Positions 6,320-6,349 of a DNA stretch of 6,349 nt are shown here, piece after piece (position 1 is the stretch's first letter; the number at the start of each line of letters is the position of its first letter). The notes under the pieces were generated by a model. The model searched no databases. It saw only the letters and a program-made list of their open reading frames with translations, and had not been told where the DNA came from. Source of the DNA: Prolixibacteraceae bacterium. Lineage in GTDB: Bacteria > Bacteroidota > Bacteroidia > Bacteroidales > Prolixibacteraceae. Position numbers and translations under genes: made by a program. The DNA lies in contig SKHV01000494.1 of the NCBI GenBank assembly GCA_007116765.1, positions 1 to 6,349 of the forward strand. The letters run 5' to 3'.

Positions 6320-6349
6320 AAGAAATATTTTTCCATGAACTATTATACC

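Larger units (their letters stand above)
6095..6349. other. AT-rich upstream region of the E2-E1 operon
   Basis: This 255-bp stretch to the window edge holds no supportable gene on either strand. It carries two promoter-like words for the minus-strand operon, a 15-bp tandem duplication and a short inverted repeat, each listed separately. A 12-bp direct repeat, ATGTTTTCAATT, also occurs at 6110-6121 and 6153-6164. Whether the gene beyond the right edge is divergent or co-directional cannot be seen. Confidence 0.7.

Noticed and set aside
6340..6347. A TATAAT-like box on the minus strand at the right edge
   Set aside because: The match is a single AT-rich hexamer at the window edge with no visible upstream element. 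Bacteroidota housekeeping promoters generally use TAnnTTTG rather than TATAAT.

Overview
The window looks like a piece of a Bacteroidota chromosome, plausibly Bacteroidia of the Marinilabiliales type; the phylum is fairly safe and the order is a guess. Supporting signs are the 2-oxoacid dehydrogenase E1 with alpha and beta halves fused in one chain, A-rich start-codon contexts without clear Shine-Dalgarno sequences, TAnnTTTG-like promoter words, and AT-rich intergenic DNA. There are four protein genes and no RNA gene, CRISPR array, insertion sequence or phage gene.

Layout. A plus-strand gene (94-1902) encodes a two-transmembrane methyl-accepting chemotaxis protein with a large helical periplasmic sensor. 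A strong hairpin (1921-1957), T-rich on both strands, separates it from the convergent minus-strand block and probably terminates transcription from both sides. The minus-strand block, read right to left, is E2 dihydrolipoamide acyltransferase (6094-4760), fused E1alpha/beta dehydrogenase (4753-2708) and a long-chain flavodoxin (2531-2025). E2 and E1 are 6 nt apart and clearly form an operon. Flavodoxin follows after 176 bp in which I see neither a terminator nor a canonical promoter, so read-through from E1 is possible.

How the genes work together. E1 decarboxylates a 2-oxoacid with thiamine diphosphate and hands the acyl group to the lipoyl arm of E2, which makes acyl-CoA; the E3 lipoamide dehydrogenase must be encoded elsewhere. 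E1 metal-site residues resemble the branched-chain (2-oxoisovalerate) enzyme more than pyruvate dehydrogenase, but substrate is not settled by sequence. Flavodoxin is a separate FMN electron carrier, and its link to the complex is positional only. The chemoreceptor appears unrelated to the metabolic block.

Most unusual signal. The 176-bp E1-flavodoxin gap is almost entirely a degenerate 7-bp periodic array (AAGnnnn grading into AGCCnnn), which keeps phase over about 165 bp with two single-base slips and begins inside the last codons of E1. Smaller oddities are a flavodoxin with a non-canonical phosphate loop and a CGLC motif, an acidic low-complexity linker in E2, and tandem and inverted repeats in the E2 leader. 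Otherwise the window is ordinary metabolic and sensory sequence; I do not see a new multi-gene system.
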